The notes under the pieces were generated by a model. It was given only the letters and a program-made list of their open reading frames with translations, made no database searches and was not told the origin of the DNA. A program made the translations under genes and the position numbers. Shown one piece after another: positions 14,177 to 15,000 of a stretch of DNA of 15,000 bases (its first letter is position 1; every line of letters starts with the position of its first letter). The stretch is from Symbiodinium natans (taxonomy: Eukaryota > Sar > Dinophyceae > Suessiales > Symbiodiniaceae): positions 1 through 15,000 of the forward strand of contig CAJNDS010002184.1 in the NCBI GenBank assembly GCA_905221605.1, in the 5' to 3' direction.

Positions 14177-14602
14177 ATGTCGAAAATCCCCCTACCCGAA
14201 ACCTGCGAAAACGTGTGTTTTCCGAGGAAAACACGCATTTCCCAAAAAAGCGCGGGCAAACGCCCTGCCCTGCGCCAGGATTTAGGGCTTACAAGGGGCT
14301 TAACGATTCAGAGTTTAGGACTTCTAGGGTTTAGAGTCCAGGGTGTAAAACCCTATGACCCCCCCAAGCCTGGTCTCCGCAGAAGGCGCAAACGGAAGCT
14401 GCAGAGGCACCTCAGCATAGCAGGCTCCTTGGAGTCCACGGCCAGTAGAAACGTGCAGAATGTGCCTAGGCCACCTATATACGTGGCAGCAATCCCCAAA
14501 CCCCTGCCCCCGCTTTCCCCCTCATACCATCTGGCAACGAAGGCGCCAAACACAGGGTCGGCGGTCCTCGAAAAGTCGAATTTTCAGGGCTCTCGGGTGT
14601 AG
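14177..14602 (+). CDS. Unrecognised open frame, 141 codons
   Basis: ATG at 14177, open to 14602. The product starts MSKIPLPETCENVCF, has a basic patch (LRRRRKRKLQR) near the middle and no domain I know. Part of it is the translation of the telomere-like block at 14280-14350 (SLGLLGFRVQG), and the frame also crosses the inverted repeat at 14209-14240; both argue against an ordinary gene. A minus-strand frame overlaps its right end. Confidence 0.1.
   Translation: MSKIPLPETCENVCFPRKTRISQKSAGKRPALRQDLGLTRGLTIQSLGLLGFRVQGVKPYDPPKPGLRRRRKRKLQRHLSIAGSLESTASRNVQNVPRPPIYVAAIPKPLPPLSPSYHLATKAPNTGSAVLEKSNFQGSRV
14209..14240. repeat. 15-bp inverted repeat with 2-base centre
   Basis: GTGTTTTCC (14215-14223) and GGAAAACAC (14226-14234) are perfect arms around GA. 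Extending outward gives 13 of 15 matched positions over 14209-14223 and 14226-14240. The tiny centre favours a cruciform or snap-back structure. Confidence 0.85.
14280..14350. repeat. G-rich degenerate telomere-like block
   Basis: ATTTAGGGCTTACAAGGGGC, GAGTTTAGGACTTC and TAGGGTTTAGAGTCC, turning at its right end into the opposite orientation (TAAAACCCTATGACCC). Confidence 0.6.
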
Positions 14603-14975
14603 GCGGTGTAGGGCTTCGGCTTTGGGAGGAGATGGGAGGAGGTGTGACAAGGATTAAAAAAAGGTGTTGCATGGTGTTCCACTGTCCCATTTCCGACCCC
14701 GGTCCGGGCGGGACGTCGGCCGCCGCGACATCTGTGAGCTCCTTCCTGGCCCCAACTCGATCCCTCAAAACCAGGAATCGTCGGGAGCCCAGCATCATGA
14801 AAACAATGGGGCTAGTCATCCAAAAGCACACGCTGTCACACGCTTGTTGATTGGGATGGTGCTGTCCCCCATATGGAGGTAAAGTGGAGACAGGCAGCGA
14901 AAAAGCCTGCAAGTTGAAATTGCTCAAGGCCAGGCGGCATCGACCGTGAGGCCTTGACGACTGCATCCGGGCCAT
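14475..14975 (-). CDS. Unrecognised open frame, 166 codons
   Basis: This minus-strand frame has a true ATG at 14973-14975 and stays open to 14475. The product begins MARMQSSRPHGRC. A moderately hydrophobic stretch (SPIVFMMLG) lies near residue 55, and a Pro/Ser/Thr-rich segment (SPTPPTPESPE) fills the second half. I cannot assign a family. It does not overlap the telomere-like blocks, which makes it slightly better than its neighbours as a coding candidate, but its length is within chance expectation and a + frame overlaps its left end. In a eukaryote it could at most be one exon. Confidence 0.15.
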   Translation of the reverse strand: MARMQSSRPHGRCRLALSNFNLQAFSLPVSTLPPYGGQHHPNQQACDSVCFWMTSPIVFMMLGSRRFLVLRDRVGARKELTDVAAADVPPGPGSEMGQWNTMQHLFLILVTPPPISSQSRSPTPPTPESPENSTFRGPPTLCLAPSLPDGMRGKAGAGVWGLLPRI

Positions 14976-15000
14976 AAACAGCCCTAAGCCGCTCGCACCT

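Overview
The window looks like nuclear DNA of a eukaryote with a plant-type telomere heptamer (TTTAGGG/CCCTAAA). It holds almost no recognisable genes, many degenerate telomere-like blocks on both strands, several minisatellites and microsatellites, and abrupt changes in base composition. A dinoflagellate alga (for example a coral symbiont) is my best guess. Green algae, plants, oomycetes and other TTTAGGG lineages remain possible, and no conserved protein or rRNA is present to settle it. I recognised no protein family, tRNA, rRNA, CRISPR array or intact transposase. Most open frames are low-complexity translations of repeats or lie at lengths expected by chance.

Layout. 1-1476: two near-identical 731-bp tandem units, each a CGA-triplet array plus a 679-bp body carrying six AT-armed palindromes built on a CCGGAAA-like core. 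1477-1920: an A-rich block. 1955-2440: a C/A-rich minisatellite with almost no T on the + strand. 2441-2645: C-rich degenerate telomere-like sequence. 2645-3071: a third, diverged member of the palindrome family that ends in the same boundary motif, CCGTAGCnTTTTATAG. 3072-3590: a very AT-rich block with at least seven degenerate copies of a roughly 30-bp motif. 3815-6635: telomere-like blocks in alternating orientation, including near-perfect (CCCTAAA)n at 5198-5255 faced by a TTTGGGG/TTTAGGG array at 5357-5446, and a 12-copy, 38-bp minisatellite (5608-6053). 6635-8145: mostly unique sequence with one 169-codon frame of unknown meaning. 8146-8430: hairpins, a run able to form a G-quadruplex, and GT/TTTG microsatellites. 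8778-9407: an imperfect tandem duplication of about 300 bp. 9410-15000: largely unique sequence with scattered telomere-like words, several strong inverted repeats, a GA microsatellite and a multi-stem region near 13744-13871.

No operon or pathway can be read here. The most interesting material is the palindrome-rich repeat family at 67-3071. Its boundary motif reads as TATAAAA on the minus strand and always abuts low-complexity or AT-rich DNA. The next most interesting feature is the unusually frequent pairing of opposite-strand telomere-like sequence into inverted repeats.
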